From Morella rubra (lineage: Eukaryota; Streptophyta; Magnoliopsida; Fagales; Myricaceae), in contig CM025856.1 in the NCBI GenBank assembly GCA_003952965.2, forward strand, positions 20,039,566-20,103,565: a DNA stretch of 64,000 nucleotides, read 5' to 3'. The number at the start of each line of letters is the position of its first letter. The stretch's first letter is position 1. Position numbers and translations under genes: made by a program. Below are positions 13,301 through 25,800 of the stretch, piece by piece. The notes under the pieces were generated by a model. It was not told the origin of the DNA and did not search any database. It worked only from the letters and a program-made list of their open reading frames with translations.

Positions 13301-15230
13301 AGCTCGAACGTGACGACTTGAAACTTGATTGGTTTAGAAACAGAGAAAGTCATATCAGCGAGGAAAAAAAAATTTCGAAGAACTTTTCCTGGGCCAAATA
13401 TTCGGGAAAATCTCTGAATAGAAGTCGTGGGTTTTAAAATTCGTAGATGAAACTTGCAAGTTAAGGCTTTCCAATTTTCTTTTTCTGGATATAATATATA
13501 TATATATATGTATATACCCAGAATAAATTTAAGCTATTTCATCCCCCTACTTCGACCAATCCATGATCCTTAGCTAGCTAGCAGCTAATACATCAAGATC
13601 GGTCTCTAGCTCTGTTGCAGCATTCTAGCAAAACATGCAGTACTTCCATTTTCATGTTAAAACCTGGGCAAAGAAATAGAGATATTATAGATGTTGCGTC
13701 AAATGGGCATTCTGGCCTTCAATCATCACCGTCTAACAAATGTATCGATATCCTCACATAATTTGAGACAGTCCGGGACCCAGAAAGATGGCGCACAGAT
13801 ATATGTTATCTGCGCAGTGGAGCACATGGATTTGTGTACGTCGTAATATTGCCCGGTGTCTGATGGGTCCACTCTAAAAATTCCGCCATTTTGGGTTTAC
13901 TTGCAGAAAAGTCCACCTCCCTCGATTGCAAAAGTTATATGGTTTGGTCAATTTTTGTATATGTCCAAACGACTGGTAATTTTTCGTGTAAGTTTCTAAC
14001 TGCACCATCCACCGATTCCAATCTTCTATTCAGATTCCAAAAGGTTTCACAAATCAATGTGGGTCACAGTCACAGCCTCCACTGGTAATGATTTGCAAAA
14101 ACTTTAGTACGTAAATTCATTAATTTTCTTGGTCCTTTTAATCTGGATATTGCGTTGTATGCCTTGGCTTGTATCAGTGCTTTTTTTTCTTTTTTCTTTT
14201 TCTAACTAGCTAGAATCTTTTATCTTTCTTTGGTTTTACTTTTGTTTTCCCTCTTCTTTACATTAAGTCTTCTTTTTCCACAGGAGATTATGGCCGGCCA
14301 GTTACTCATCAAGGATCGATCAAAGAGATTTAGCTATACAAAAGACATTAGGCTTCGAGTCAGTTAATAATTCAGGTCCAGAGGAGGCCGATATTGTGGA
14401 TGTTTATCCCCCACATATCAAACTGATTGCAATATTAATAATTTGGAGAACTTTCTTGGAAACCAAACACATTTCATGTCGTAGATTGTTCTAAAGAAAG
14501 GGCCCCAGGAAAAGATGGAAACAGCGGGGATTAGAAGTTTTAAAGCTGGAGCTATAAAGATATATACCACGGTGGTCCAAAGCCCAAAAAAAAAAAAAAC
14601 ACACACAAAAAAAAAAGGCGACAGGACCCGGCCTGCAACCTTAGGTTTAATCTAATATATGTCTAAACATTAGTTTATTGGAATTAAATATCCAATTAGC
14701 TCAGAGAATTATTCAAACATCATGCCTCTGTACACTTCTAATCATTGACAAAATTATAAAAGTAATCCCGAAACAGAATCACATTTCTCCTTATTTTATA
14801 ATTTCCCATTGTCATATAGACACCTTAAACAAGTTTACTTGCACGGACTAACTTTACATTCCAATGAAGCATAATTATTTCATACTAGAAGACAAACAAT
14901 TAGAAAGAAAATGGATACGTTTTTTCCTTTTATTTTAGTAATTGAAATCTACTGGCAGAGAAGAGAGTTAAATTAGGTTTAGGGTTCAACGTTTCCTTGT
15001 CCTTAGTGGGGATCATAATATGCACATGGACCATGGGGGGAAAAATAATTGAAGTGTCCACGACCCGAAAAGCTCTCTGCAATATTATCAAATTTCTAGC
15101 CAGATGCATGGCCGTGAATGTCATGAATTTCCAGATAAATTTATTTGTCCAATCATTTCAGAAGAAATCTAAACATATCTGAACAATTTGACATTGCCAT
15201 TACCAATTTGATATGTTTGTCTCTGAGATC
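4331..15230. other. Gene-poor spacer
   Basis: No gene is supported. Open frames here are short and lack family resemblance. Contents are AT-rich DNA; CT and AT microsatellites (6864-6886, 6900-6916, 11624-11650, 12216-12232, 12731-12750, 13138-13157, 13496-13509); long A or T runs (7255-7270, 8130-8143); and an imperfect pair of direct repeats at 10892-10976 and 11071-11155. The last 3 kb may contain distal elements of neighbouring genes, but nothing specific can be pointed to. Confidence 0.5.
10892..11155. repeat. Imperfect direct repeat pair
   Basis: Bases 10892-10976 and 11071-11155 share the same order of motifs (GCAATAT, ATGATCACG, TTACAGCAACT, AATTCCATC) with small indels, about 179 bp apart. 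A short inverted match (AATTCCATCCA at 10967 and TGGATGGAATC at 11042) lies between them. This suggests a decayed mobile element or local duplication. Confidence 0.55.
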
Positions 15231-15271
15231 AGAAAGTTGATATTCCAGAATCTTCAATCATGGAAGAAGCT

Positions 15272-15292
15272 GGGGGGGGGGGGGGGGGGGGG
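15272..15292 (+). repeat. G21 homopolymer
   Basis: An uninterrupted run of 21 G followed by AAGGGGAAGG. Such long G runs are rare in plant DNA compared with A/T runs. It can form a G-quadruplex, and its length is unreliable in sequencing. Confidence 0.95.
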
Positions 15293-15350
15293 AAGGGGAA
15301 GGCAGAGAAGTTTTCTTCCATTTTATTGTCTGTCATTTGTTTGTTTTTTC

Positions 15351-15534
15351 AAGTGGAAATTATCAAAATTATGGAGAATCCAATGTTAGTTGGTGCATGG
15401 ATCAAGTTGATGCATCTCTATCTCATAATCCATTTGAAAATGCGGGCATCTTCCGGAAGGGAGGAAATTATAGTACTACAGCATTCACAAGTGGAGGAGA
15501 GTGTACACTAGCTAGTTTGAACAAAAGAAAGTAA
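15351..15534 (+). other. Possible orphan exon, unidentified
   Basis: After a pyrimidine-rich stretch ending in TTTTTTCAAG at 15350, a frame of about 60 codons runs to a TAA. Its composition looks protein-like rather than low-complexity (GNYQNYGESN, CMDQVDASLSHNPFENAG, GNYSTTAFTSGGECT). I do not recognise the family and see no upstream exons. It may be the last exon of a gene fragment left by a duplication or loss, or chance. Confidence 0.25.
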
Positions 15535-15829
15535 TTCAATATGCTATATGTATGTTAATCTAATATCTCCCATAAACCTATAGTGTGATTATTGTAATGC
15601 ATGTAGTTTCCAACAATTCACTTTACTATGCATGTCAACCTTCAATCCAGTTTTATTGGAGATATATTACTGATTAAACATGGAAACAGTAGTCCTTTTT
15701 TTGTTTTCTTTATAGGGGTAAGTAGAACAGTGATTCTCTCTTGCCATAAGCTGAGAATTATTGATTGGCCGGAGGAAATAAGTTTCTTTTGATTGTGGTG
15801 GGAGCTCATGATCTCTTCATGGATGGTCT

Positions 15830-16115
15830 AGCTAGTCTCTTTTAAGATTAATCTATGTCTACAGAGAGTCTAATTTGGTAGCAGATATTTTGGCTAAGTC
15901 GGGGAGTAGGGACGGAACAGCAATTTTGGGAGGTCAGGGATAAATGCTGTTGGTTCTTAGGGATTAGATATTCCTTTGAGTGGTGATTTTAGTTTTGTTT
16001 TTGCTTGATTTTTTGGTGTTTTGACTTATGTAGACGACTAAGTATTATTGTTACCATAGTATTCCTCCGCTACAACTGAAGGTATCATCCGTTACTTTTT
16101 TTTAATTTGAAAAAA
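15830..16115 (+). mobile_element. LINE 3' remnant with RNase H tail (copy 1)
   Basis: The plus strand encodes YVYRESNLVADILAKSG, the end of the RNase H domain typical of plant non-LTR retrotransposons. A 3' UTR-like region follows (GATTTTTTGGTGTTTTGA, ATTATTGTTACCATAGTATTCC), ending in a T/A-rich tail near 16098-16120. Only the 3' end is present, as expected from 5'-truncated insertion. Confidence 0.6.
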
Positions 16116-16127
16116 AAACAAAAATTT

Positions 16128-16375
16128 GGGAAGTTAGGGATATGCTGAAAAATGATATTGGTGCTTATAGATTAGATATTTATGCTCTTCCTTATTTGCA
16201 CAAATAAGTCTCTCTCTTTGGGTGGCGGTTTTAGATCCTTTTTCATTTAGTTTTTGGTGTTTTTTCATGTAACCGGTCAAGTGTTATTGTTACTCCGGTA
16301 TTCCTTCACCACAAGTAATGTTATCTAATAAATTATGACCGTATTGTCGTCTTTTTAAAAAAAAAAAAAAAACTA
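16128..16375 (+). mobile_element. LINE 3' remnant (copy 2, tandem)
   Basis: A diverged second copy of the same 3' region starts with GGGAAGTTAGGGATATGCTG and includes TTTTTGGTGTTTTTTCATG and ATTGTTACTCCGGTATTCC. It ends in a poly(A) run at 16356-16372. It was probably inserted next to or into copy 1, or both derive from a tandem event. Confidence 0.55.
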
Positions 16376-18300
16376 TTTGTAACACTAATGTTGGGATATA
16401 CTCTGCAGTGATTTGAAAATAAAATAAAATAAAAAATCAATTATTTTTGCTTTTGGAACAAAAAGAAAATCAAGAGTGAGGTGAAGAAGAGGAGGTGGTT
16501 GCAATTAGTTGCAACAGGAGCATTATGGTAATGGCCATGGCAGGATGATTGCATGGCGGTGGGACGGTGGTGGTTTCTATGGTCTTTTATTAAACTTAAT
16601 TACTAGCCTAAAAGGCTTAATTAATTGGTACAGTTAGGTGGTAAGAAATCTACGTACCGTTGAGCCCTTTATAAGTTAGTTGCTAACAATTAAAGGATTG
16701 CTGTTATTAGGCGTCCAAAGGATACCTGTATAATTATTGAAATAAATCGAACATATATATTACACCCATGGATTTTTCTTCAATAGAGATGGAAATATAT
16801 CTTTAAAAAAAAAATTGGATTACCTATATTATTAGTCTTATATTATTAACTGGGATTTCTCTTTGTCATGAGAATTGACTAAAAGATGAAATTATATTTT
16901 ACTGTTAATAAAAATAAAGCTTGTTGCAAACAATTCTTTAGGGTGACCTCATAGTAAAGTTAAACTTACCTGGTATATATAGTTTGAGGAGGTTGTACGG
17001 CCTGAGATTTGTCATGGTGTTGAACTCAATTCATGCATGCGGATACTAAATCAAATCCATCCGAGTACGGTACACGTGAATAGGTGTCCAAATTTCTCTC
17101 CGTATAAAAAAATAAAAATAAAAATAATGAGGCCGGTGACTTAGATTTTCTTTTAGATTTTTACTCTATAAGAATATAAGGAATAGATGGATCCAAAGCC
17201 TACTAGACTGCGTGGTTTCGATAGCCTAAGTTGGATTTATCGAAAGTCAAATTAGTGACTTAAACTGGGAGGCCATGGGTGAGCCCAGAATCCAAGGTAT
17301 ATACCGAACGCAAAAAGTGTTACCGTCAGGGTTACAGAGGAAGTGTCACATCTTTCCTCTCTACACAAGCAGACTCAAATCGTAAGTGAGATTAATATAC
17401 GTACGTCTTTCCTCCGCTATCACGCTATGTCACTATCGTTCTATACAATCAGATTTAATTGCCGTTTCGGTGAAACCAGGTTGAGGATCAGGTGTCGTTT
17501 TTCTTAAATTTGCATGAATCCAAAAGGAAAATAAGATAAATCTGTCGTTCAAAAAGGAAACCATGAGGGGCTAAGCAATTTGCAGCATATGGTGGTTTTT
17601 ATCAGAAAAAAGGATCGGTATTGCTCTATTTATATATAGATATAGCCAAATACATACTGTTTTTTTCCACGCACTGATAAGACTTTTCAAAGTAGTATTT
17701 TCTTTTCCTAAGGGTTTTCAAAGCGTTTATTACTAGGAAGAACAGCTCAAAGGGCTCTCAAAGTATAAAGTAAAGAAGACAAACCGTCCTGATGATATCC
17801 TGTTTTCTCTGAGACAAAAGGTTTCCAGCTTGAGTAATCGAATATTTTTAGTTTCACTTTTGACACCTCACTACTTATACATTAGAGGGTGTATGCAAAT
17901 TACATAGATCTGGTAATTTTAATTTCAGACGCATGTCCTTTAATTCTCTGATCTTTTTCTCCATCTGAGGTAAAGTGTTTGAACGCGCGCAGAGTTTCAC
18001 TAGCGTGCACGGTGCTCATGATCTAATGAAGGTGTTAAGTTTTTTTCTGGCTTCGATTGCAAGCATGGGTTGCTCTCGGCTGCTGTTATCACTGAAAATA
18101 CCCCACCAATCTTGCAAGAGACATTAATTCTCAGACCTCTGATGAGACATATGCAACTCAGCTTGTTACCATTTAATCATCTTTTTATACAGACAACCCC
18201 TCTTTGACATCAACTCTCTCTCCTAAAAAGAAAAAACTGGAGTCCAATAAAAGTACCTTATTAAATGAGTGTGACTTTTCTCTCTTGGGGGGCTCCTTCT
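16376..18300. other. Spacer and MYB promoter region
   Basis: No gene recognised. AT-rich DNA upstream of the MYB gene. The proximal part should contain its regulatory elements, but no known binding-site cluster stands out by eye. Confidence 0.4.
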
Positions 18301-18306
18301 TAGTTC

Positions 18307-18391
18307 TTATATATTAATTCAACTCCTTTTCTCAGCTGCTACTTCATTTTCTCGACCTCCCTGTCACCTCTCTCTCTCTCTCTCTCTCTCG
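18307..18391 (+). promoter_or_regulatory. MYB core promoter and CT-rich leader
   Basis: A TATA-like TTATATATTA lies at 18307-18316. About 50 bp further is an uninterrupted CT microsatellite (about 18369-18391). CT-rich initiator and leader regions are common in plant promoters. The distance to the start codon (about 215 bp from the TATA) is reasonable for a 5' UTR. Confidence 0.5.
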
Positions 18392-18530
18392 CTACACATC
18401 TTTTCTACCGAAGCTCCCTACAAATCCACTCAGAGCTACCTCCAGCCGTTGCTGACAGTTCACCTAGGATTCAACAAACTTGCTGTTTAAGGATACGTTC
18501 TCCCTCACTGCAGGTGGGTCTATCTCCAAA

Positions 18531-20077
18531 ATGGGAAGGCACTCTTGCTGTTATAAGCAGAAGCTAAGAAAAGGGCTATGGTCACCTGAGGAGGACGAGA
18601 AGCTTCTGAGGCATATTACCAAGTATGGCCATGGGTGTTGGAGCTCTGTCCCTAAGCAAGCTGGTAGACTAACCTCTCCCCTGCGTTTCCTTATCCCCCA
18701 AACTAAGCGTCTCTGCAATGTTCAGAAAAAGAATCAATTTAATATCTCATCTCCATGTGATGTATTCGCAGGTCTGCAAAGGTGTGGGAAGAGCTGCAGA
18801 TTGAGGTGGATCAACTACTTGAGGCCTGATTTGAAGAGAGGCACATTCTCACAGGAGGAAGAGAACCTTATAATTGAACTTCATGCAGTTCTCGGGAATA
18901 GGTAAATTTCTATATCTTACCATCTTCCCCTGGTTTGAGCAATCAGTAATTTCCTTAACATTTCTTTGGCTTCCCCAGGTGGTCTCAGATTGCAGCGCAG
19001 TTGCCTGGCAGAACTGACAATGAAATAAAGAATCTATGGAACTCGTGCTTAAAGAAGAAGCTCAGGCAGAGAGGCATTGACCCCATCACCCACAAACCAC
19101 TTTCTGAAGTTGAGAATGGAGAGGAGAAAGATACAACACCCAAAAGCCGAGATAAAATGTCGGTGGTATCCAATGAGCTGAATCTCCTCAAGACAGAGAA
19201 TTCAAAGCAAGAAGCAGCTTTAGTTGAACAGAGACCAGAGTCAATTGCTCCACAGGGCTACCCATTGGAAGTCCAAGGTTCATCGAGCTGTAAGACCACA
19301 AATAGCAGATCAAGCAACAACAGCAATTTGATGATACCACCTAGCAAGAACTTCTTCCAAGATAGATTTGTAACCTCCAACCAAGAAAAATCCGCCACCA
19401 ACTGCCAACCTTCAGATTTGGTGGGGCATTTTCCTCTTCAGCAACTGAATTACGCATCCAATGCCAGGCTCTCCATAAACTCCAACCCCATTCAGTGGTT
19501 CACCCAAGGTGGGAGAACGTTTGATATGAATTCCGAATTTACCTCCAATGCAATATCTACCATTCTTTCGCCTTCAACCAGCTCATTTCTGCCTACCTCT
19601 ATGGGTTACAAGCATCCGCTTACTTTTCCCTCCGATGATACTTCCATGGGCTCTTTCACGATTAATGGATCCCGTTACTGGGAACCCAGTGCCACCACAA
19701 GCAATAGCAATAGCAGTAGTGGAAGCAGTAGCAGCGCTGAGTTGCAAAGCAACAGCTCCTTGTTGGAGAACAGCTTGTTTTCTTGGGGATTGGGGGATTG
19801 TAGCACATCAGACAAAGAGACCCATATCCATCTGATGGAAAGCCAACCAGAGGAAATAAAGTGGGCTGAATATTTTAATAACCCATTATTGATGGCGGCT
19901 GCTTTACAAAATCAAACTCAACAGTCTTTATACAATGAGATAAAGCCAGAACCGAATTTGATAAACGATAGTTCAAGTGCTATGTGGTCTCACAACAAGC
20001 AGCAACTACCTTTACAGACATCTGATATATGTGGTAAGGATATACACACTCTTACTGCGGCATTTGGACATCCTTAG
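18531..20077 (+). CDS. MYB55: R2R3-MYB transcription factor, subgroup 13
   Basis: Exons 18531-18663, 18772-18901 and 18979-20077 join in frame to 453 residues. The introns (108 and 77 bp) lie at the usual R2R3-MYB positions. ATG at 18531 is chosen because the protein then begins [18 protein letters not shown], the standard start of this subgroup. R2 has Trp17, Trp37 and Trp57; R3 has Phe70, Trp89 and Trp108. The linker [10 protein letters not shown] and the motif [14 protein letters not shown] follow the subgroup 13 pattern (MYB50/55/61/86). The C-terminal region is Ser/Asn/Gln-rich and poorly conserved, with a serine run near 19690-19760, and probably activates transcription. Subgroup 13 factors act in secondary wall, mucilage and stomatal regulation in Arabidopsis. 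The MYB55 symbol rests on remembered microsynteny with At4g01650-01680, not on sequence alone; MYB86 or MYB61 are alternatives. Stop TAG is at 20075-20077. Confidence 0.93.
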
Positions 20078-22330
20078 CAGCTTCCATTAACATACCCAGC
20101 CTCTGGTTAGTGGCGGAAGAATGGAACTGCAGAATTTTCACTCACAGAGAGGCTTCAGGAAGTTTTCTTATAGTACAGGTGTGTGCCACATATTCTTCTC
20201 TTGTAAATAGGTCAGATACAAGATATTTGTCAGCCCCTGGCTCTGGTATATTTGTGAGGAAACATTCTTACTATTACGCTTTTCTTCTTTGGTGTGAGAT
20301 AGAACTGCAGAACAAGGCTTGTACCGGCGTTTTTTTTACTCTTCTTTTTCCTCAATGCATATGCTCTTTAATGTTGCAGTTCTATCTGGTGAACATTTTG
20401 GCTAATTTCCGTTATTTATCGGAGGGATTCTTCCAGTTGTTTCTTTTGCCAAGTGGATACAATATCCTCATGACACTTTCATTGAACAGAGAAACTTGAT
20501 GGCATATATAGCCAGTGTCAACTCAAGAGTTTGACCATGGCCTCCTCCCCCCTCCTCCTCCCTCCTCTTCTTCTCTCACAAGACAAAAGAAGCACGAAAA
20601 AAAAAAAACAATCCCTGGCCAATTGAAATAACACGAGAATCCTCGAATATCAGTTCTTTTTTCCAGCTTAAGATTCAAGATTTTCACTTGGTTGCGGATC
20701 GCTGTCTCGAAGGGACAGCAATCTCCTTCACCTTTAAGGCAGTCTTTTTTAGTTTTCCTCCCTTTGATTTTAGGCTCTTTTGAGAAAACAACCAATGGTT
20801 GGCTGCCTTCGGAAAATTAAAATATCATGACATCTGCAATACGTCTCATTGGCTTGATTTGCAAGACTCACAGGCGCTTGAGTTCTTTCCATCTCTCCCT
20901 TTCTCTCATACACACGTGTGCATGCTCACACACACTCACGAGCGCGTGAAGGGGTGTCACAGACTCACAATATACACCAGAAAAGGATAACTTCACAAAA
21001 GAATTCAGAATTGTTCACTTTATAGTCCGTACAGAGGGATTGCGACCCCCAATCTGATAAGGGCCATATGTTTACTCTTGAATTGTAGCTTCTTCAAGGC
21101 ACTAGCATTATCGTAAGAGACACTTTGGCCCAAAATAAAAAGAAAGAAACTTCCAACCGACGAGGAAAGATCGAGCAGTCCTTTGCTATGGTAAATCATG
21201 GTAGAATTTACTGATGCAGCACACAATCCCTGCCATCCACTTGGCGGCCTCGTGCATGCATGACATTAGATATTCCCTAATCCCTTACTACTGGTGAGAG
21301 GACACTCGTGTACCCCTCTTCTTGTGTGCCTTCAAGATGCTGGGGACCAAAGAAGAGCGTCCCTCTTGATTTTCACTGTCAGTAAACCTATATATGGACA
21401 TATTGTTGAACCCTCCGCGGATTCTTGTGGGGAAAAGCACAGCCACCATGTAATTACTTTTCCACATGCAGAGCGGAATTTTGAAGTATCAGGAAGTTTA
21501 CTTGTCTTGCTAGCTAGGAGGACCACCTGCACGTAATTCCTGTTGGATGTATATTTAAGGTAACTTCGACGACTACGCAGGCAAACCTGCATATATATAT
21601 ATACTCAGAGAAGTCGCATTATCAGCCTCTAATCTGTCATCTCTGTACGAAATTCGTAATGCGTAGCTGGCCATTATTGGGAGAATGAAGCAGAAGCTAG
21701 ACTCCATGATTAGGACTAGCACCTTTTCACTTGGAGCTAGAAAAACCAATCAATCGTAACGTATGTGGAAGAACTCTTCGCTGATAAACTCTAAGAGACG
21801 TCGGAACTTGCTTCTTGAATATCTATTCTTGCAAAACGAACGCAATCCCAAATTGTTTCGCCACGATCAAATATTTATAGTTTTCTGTCCATTTCGACAA
21901 AACATGCTTACTTCGAAGATTAAGACGTTAGTTTCAGAACATCATTGCGATCTAAGCTGGAAATTTAAAGTAAGAGTCACGCTACGCATGGAATTAATTG
22001 CAGTTTTTAATATCCTGCAGCTTGATGCATCACGCCCGCGTACGGTAGGGAACTTGCTGCGGGAATATGATAAACAATGACATGGTTTACAGATCATTAG
22101 TGTGGTCCACAAGAGATGTAATGCTTTCTTTTTAGTGTGGATTATAGACTAGAAATCAATAAGTAGAAAAGAAACAGAGAATGGGCTTTTCACCATGAGC
22201 TCCTTAATTTATACCATTTCTTGCAGTACCTTGGTCCAAGCACCTACTGAGGACGTCTCCAGCATAAATGCACGGATGTCATCATGAGAGTTAGGTATAT
22301 ATACTATAGATAAGTAACTAACTCTCTCAA
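20078..22330. other. MYB 3' region and spacer
   Basis: The first 400-500 bp probably hold the MYB 3' UTR. The open frame at 20110-20499 is not convincing as a protein. The rest is spacer with a CT/CCT-rich patch at 20541-20575 and no recognised gene. Confidence 0.45.
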
Positions 22331-22334
22331 GTTT

Positions 22335-22740
22335 TTTCCCCTTTTTTTTAGAAAAAACAGAGGATTATTATTGTATCAAACCCGAGCTTTGTTGATAAAC
22401 CTCACTTACGACAGAGAAAATATACTTAAGGGAAACAACCTAGACAAAATTTAAACCAAAAACATCAAGTCAAACGCAAATAAGGTAAAATTTAGTGTAT
22501 CCGTGTACGTACTAGGTAACAGACTTTGTAGTTTTCGTCGGATTGTCACCGTGGAAATCTAGTGAGCCATGGTTCCCAAGCCACCATATCTCGCGAGAAA
22601 ATCTGCTAGAGCATTTCCTTCGCTTAATTAGCACATGCTGCACCGAGTAATAGGCAACATCAAACCGCTTTGATTGTGTCTCTAATTGATTTCTTATAGC
22701 ATTGCTTGCAGATGTAAGTCACATCATCAAACCCCGTTGA
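22335..22740 (-). mobile_element. LINE RNase H remnant, minus strand
   Basis: Read on the minus strand, the sequence encodes FDVAYYSVQHVL and then, one frame away, EGNALADFLARYGG. This is the conserved end of a plant LINE RNase H domain. It then runs into a 3' tail (ATAATAATCCTCTG followed by T/A runs) at 22335-22360. The frame change and missing upstream domains show a dead, 5'-truncated copy. Confidence 0.6.
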
Positions 22741-22832
22741 TTGTGTCAATATATATGATCAGTAACTTGTTCATGCTTGAATCTGCATAATTGGTTGTAA
22801 TTGGTAACAGCATCAAAACACGTTGAATGTGT
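22657..22832 (+). repeat. Three spaced copies of a 23-bp motif
   Basis: The motif CATCAAAnnncnTTGAnTGTGT occurs at 22657-22679, 22724-22746 and 22810-22832. The centre is partly palindromic (ATCAAA to TTGAT). The first copy overlaps the LINE RNase H remnant. Confidence 0.6.
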
Positions 22833-25800
22833 ATTTTGCTTGTGGGTTGTGTTAATTTTTCACTTACCTACACTCTCATTAACTTTTTCAGTACTTGATT
22901 CAACGTACGCGTAGTTGGTGTGCTATCAATACTCTGTTACTTGACTAGTGCTGGAAGTAGCTTGTTCTCTAAAAAATGTCGGGAATATACTCTAGATTAT
23001 ACCCATCGAGCCATACCTTGGTCTTCGAAAAAGAAACTCTTTGTAGTGGGGCAACAGGTTAATTAAATATAGGTTGCTTGCACTTCTAATCAAACCTACA
23101 TTAGAGCTGTCTAATCTTTGGTCTCTACGGAAACCAGAATGGTGGAGAGAAGTAACAGAGGCATGCCCTAAATGATAAGAGTACAGGACAAAGAGAAGCT
23201 TGTCCATTTCGTAAGGCAATTTTTTTGGGTTATCAATGTAAGCGTTGGCTTAAGAATGACCAACCAAACATGAAAGAACCAAAGGCATTCCCTCGAAATA
23301 TGTGGTCCTGTTGGATAAGTGAATCTGTCCTCATTTTGCACGAGTAAGTGCAACGATCTCGGCCATATGGTTGCAGACAAACTCGTGACTTTGGAAGGAC
23401 GCCGACTGATGGTTTGAGAAAAGAAAGACTATAAGATGAAGAGAGAGATATATGGCCTGCCTTGGCTTCAAATATGGGCCACTACACTTCCCGTACAGAC
23501 AAACGGGTTGACCTCTTTCTTTGTTTGCATTGTTTGGACTTAAGAGTTTAGATGGCAAATTGGGCTCTTTGGTTTCTTCTCTGCTGACCCACATGCATTC
23601 TTTCCTCTTTAAACGACACGTCTTAAGCGACTTATCCATTCTTTTTCAACTATTTTAATGGTCGCTATTGTTGACTAGTCCTGTTGTTACTATTGCTTTA
23701 CATCCCAGTTAAGCAAACGATTTCCAACTAGTCAAAGCTAATTGGAGTAGAGAGTTTGGTCCAAACAGGAAATTTTCTTCCCCATTAGCGGGACACGAGG
23801 CTATCTGAGATTGCAGCGGACGATCTGTCGATGTCATCGCAACCCAAGATTCCCCATATAAAATTGTGCAAAAGGCATTAACTTGTGACCTTTTTACGAC
23901 CAAATCACATTCCATTTGTAAAATAACTAACCAGTCTCCTTCGCCGTCCTCTTTGGTTCAAATCTTCCTATCTCCTATTCCATGAAAGCTACCTTATCCC
24001 TCGTGACGTCGACGCTGAAGAGGAAGATCGATTTCCATGTGGGTCACTCTTTGTTAAACAATGCGAACGGAGCCCTCAAAAGATCGCGTTCCTCCTATCT
24101 ATCAGGACCAAACAGCTCTAATTCCTCCACCGACCGCCGATACTTTGGCACGCATGCATATGGCCCGAATTTCTAAGCCAGCAATGCTTGAGCTTTCGGC
24201 TGACATTTGAATATGATCTAAGGCGGCAATGATGTTTAGTAAACTATGTTTTTCTGATAAAATTAGTCTGTGACTATTTCCCAATTGTATAAATATGATA
24301 GAAGCCTATACATCGAGGAAATAACAAGATTAAAATAAACATTCATTCAAAGTGCATGTAATTTTGTCACTTGATAATTTTTATTAACAACAAATTAATC
24401 GATTGAAAATAAACATTCATTCAAAGTGCATGTTTTTGACTTGAGTTCCGAGTTCCGATTTTTTAGTTCCGGTTCCGATATTAACCGGATGCCGAGCTGA
24501 AATTTCAATTTCCACGGAAAATTTTTCCCACCCTTAACATCCATTGGTACCAACTTATGAGATCTTCTTTAAGTGGCTCTAAATTAACTAAATCAATCAC
24601 ATTGTAGTTTATATTTTAATGTAGCTCAAAATTATTTTTGACATTGCAGCAGATCTTTCATTGTTGCATTTCACATCTTCTATGAATGTTGCAATAGATG
24701 ATATACACTCATCTCTATAGATTGTTTATAACTATTCGCAGGGGATCCTTTTTTTTGGTAACTATGACAATCTTTAAGCCAAGACATCATAAGATCAGGG
24801 CCACTTTATTGGCTGTATATTTGTCCTCCGTTTTATTTCTTTTTTATTTTTTTAAATTTTGTAGTTGTTTTATAAAGTTTTAATTGTTCTAGATTGGTTG
24901 TGGACATTTCCTACTCCTTCCTTTTATACTTCCCTTAATATAAATATAAATATATATATTTATGTTGCCTAAAAGAAATTGATACCACTTGTGAACGTCC
25001 TACTTTGAAGAATGGTCGGAGAGGTGCAGGCGCAGGCTACACATGTCATTCTAGAGGGTCAAACTTGGGGAATTCTATGGGTTTTTTAATGCTTAGGTCT
25101 GACTGGAAATCATCAATGCCATGGGATTACCAATTGAAGAAGGGCAGCATTTCTTCTTTCTTTGAAGCCTCGAACCCATGTGTGAAGAATATTACCAAAT
25201 AAAGAAAAAATACATTTTATTCAATGGCAAATTACTTTGTAGGTAATAGGTTCACGTGGTTTATGCCTTTTTCGAATCTTTTCAAAAATCCATCAAAATG
25301 ATACATCCTGTTCGATTTGTATTTATCTGAGAAATGCCCCTTTTAAATAATTAGATAGCATTTAGAACTCTTCGAATGGACTATGGAGCTTTACTTGAAC
25401 GTTTATGGAACCCCTTTCGGGTGTGTTTGACTTGTTAAAATCTTTGGGAAAACTGGTTAAAATTTTAGGGGATATTGGATTTGGTGAAAAAGTGCTTAAA
25501 GAGAATGGATTTTTAATATTTATTATAATGAAAAGTATATGATTGATGGGAAGAGAGATTTATATTGTAATTTTTTATTGTGTTAAAATTTTAAGCAGTG
25601 TAAAATTTTACGTTTCAAACGCACTTAAAAAATGTATTAAGTTTGTGTAAAAAGTGGTGTTGTTGAAATTGTGGGATTAAATTGGTATTGGTGTTTGTGT
25701 TTGAATTCTTAAGATGTTTTGTGATAATTTTATTAATGGATTTGAATCTTAGGAAAAAGTTGAACACGAACATGCCCTTGGTAAAGTCCCAGGAAAAAAA

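Noticed and set aside
18480-18530. Upstream extension of the MYB reading frame
   Set aside because: The frame stays open upstream but begins with TTG, not ATG. The conserved MGRHSCC start at 18531 fits the subgroup.
20110-20499. 129-codon frame after the MYB stop
   Set aside because: Lies directly in the expected 3' UTR and lacks family resemblance.
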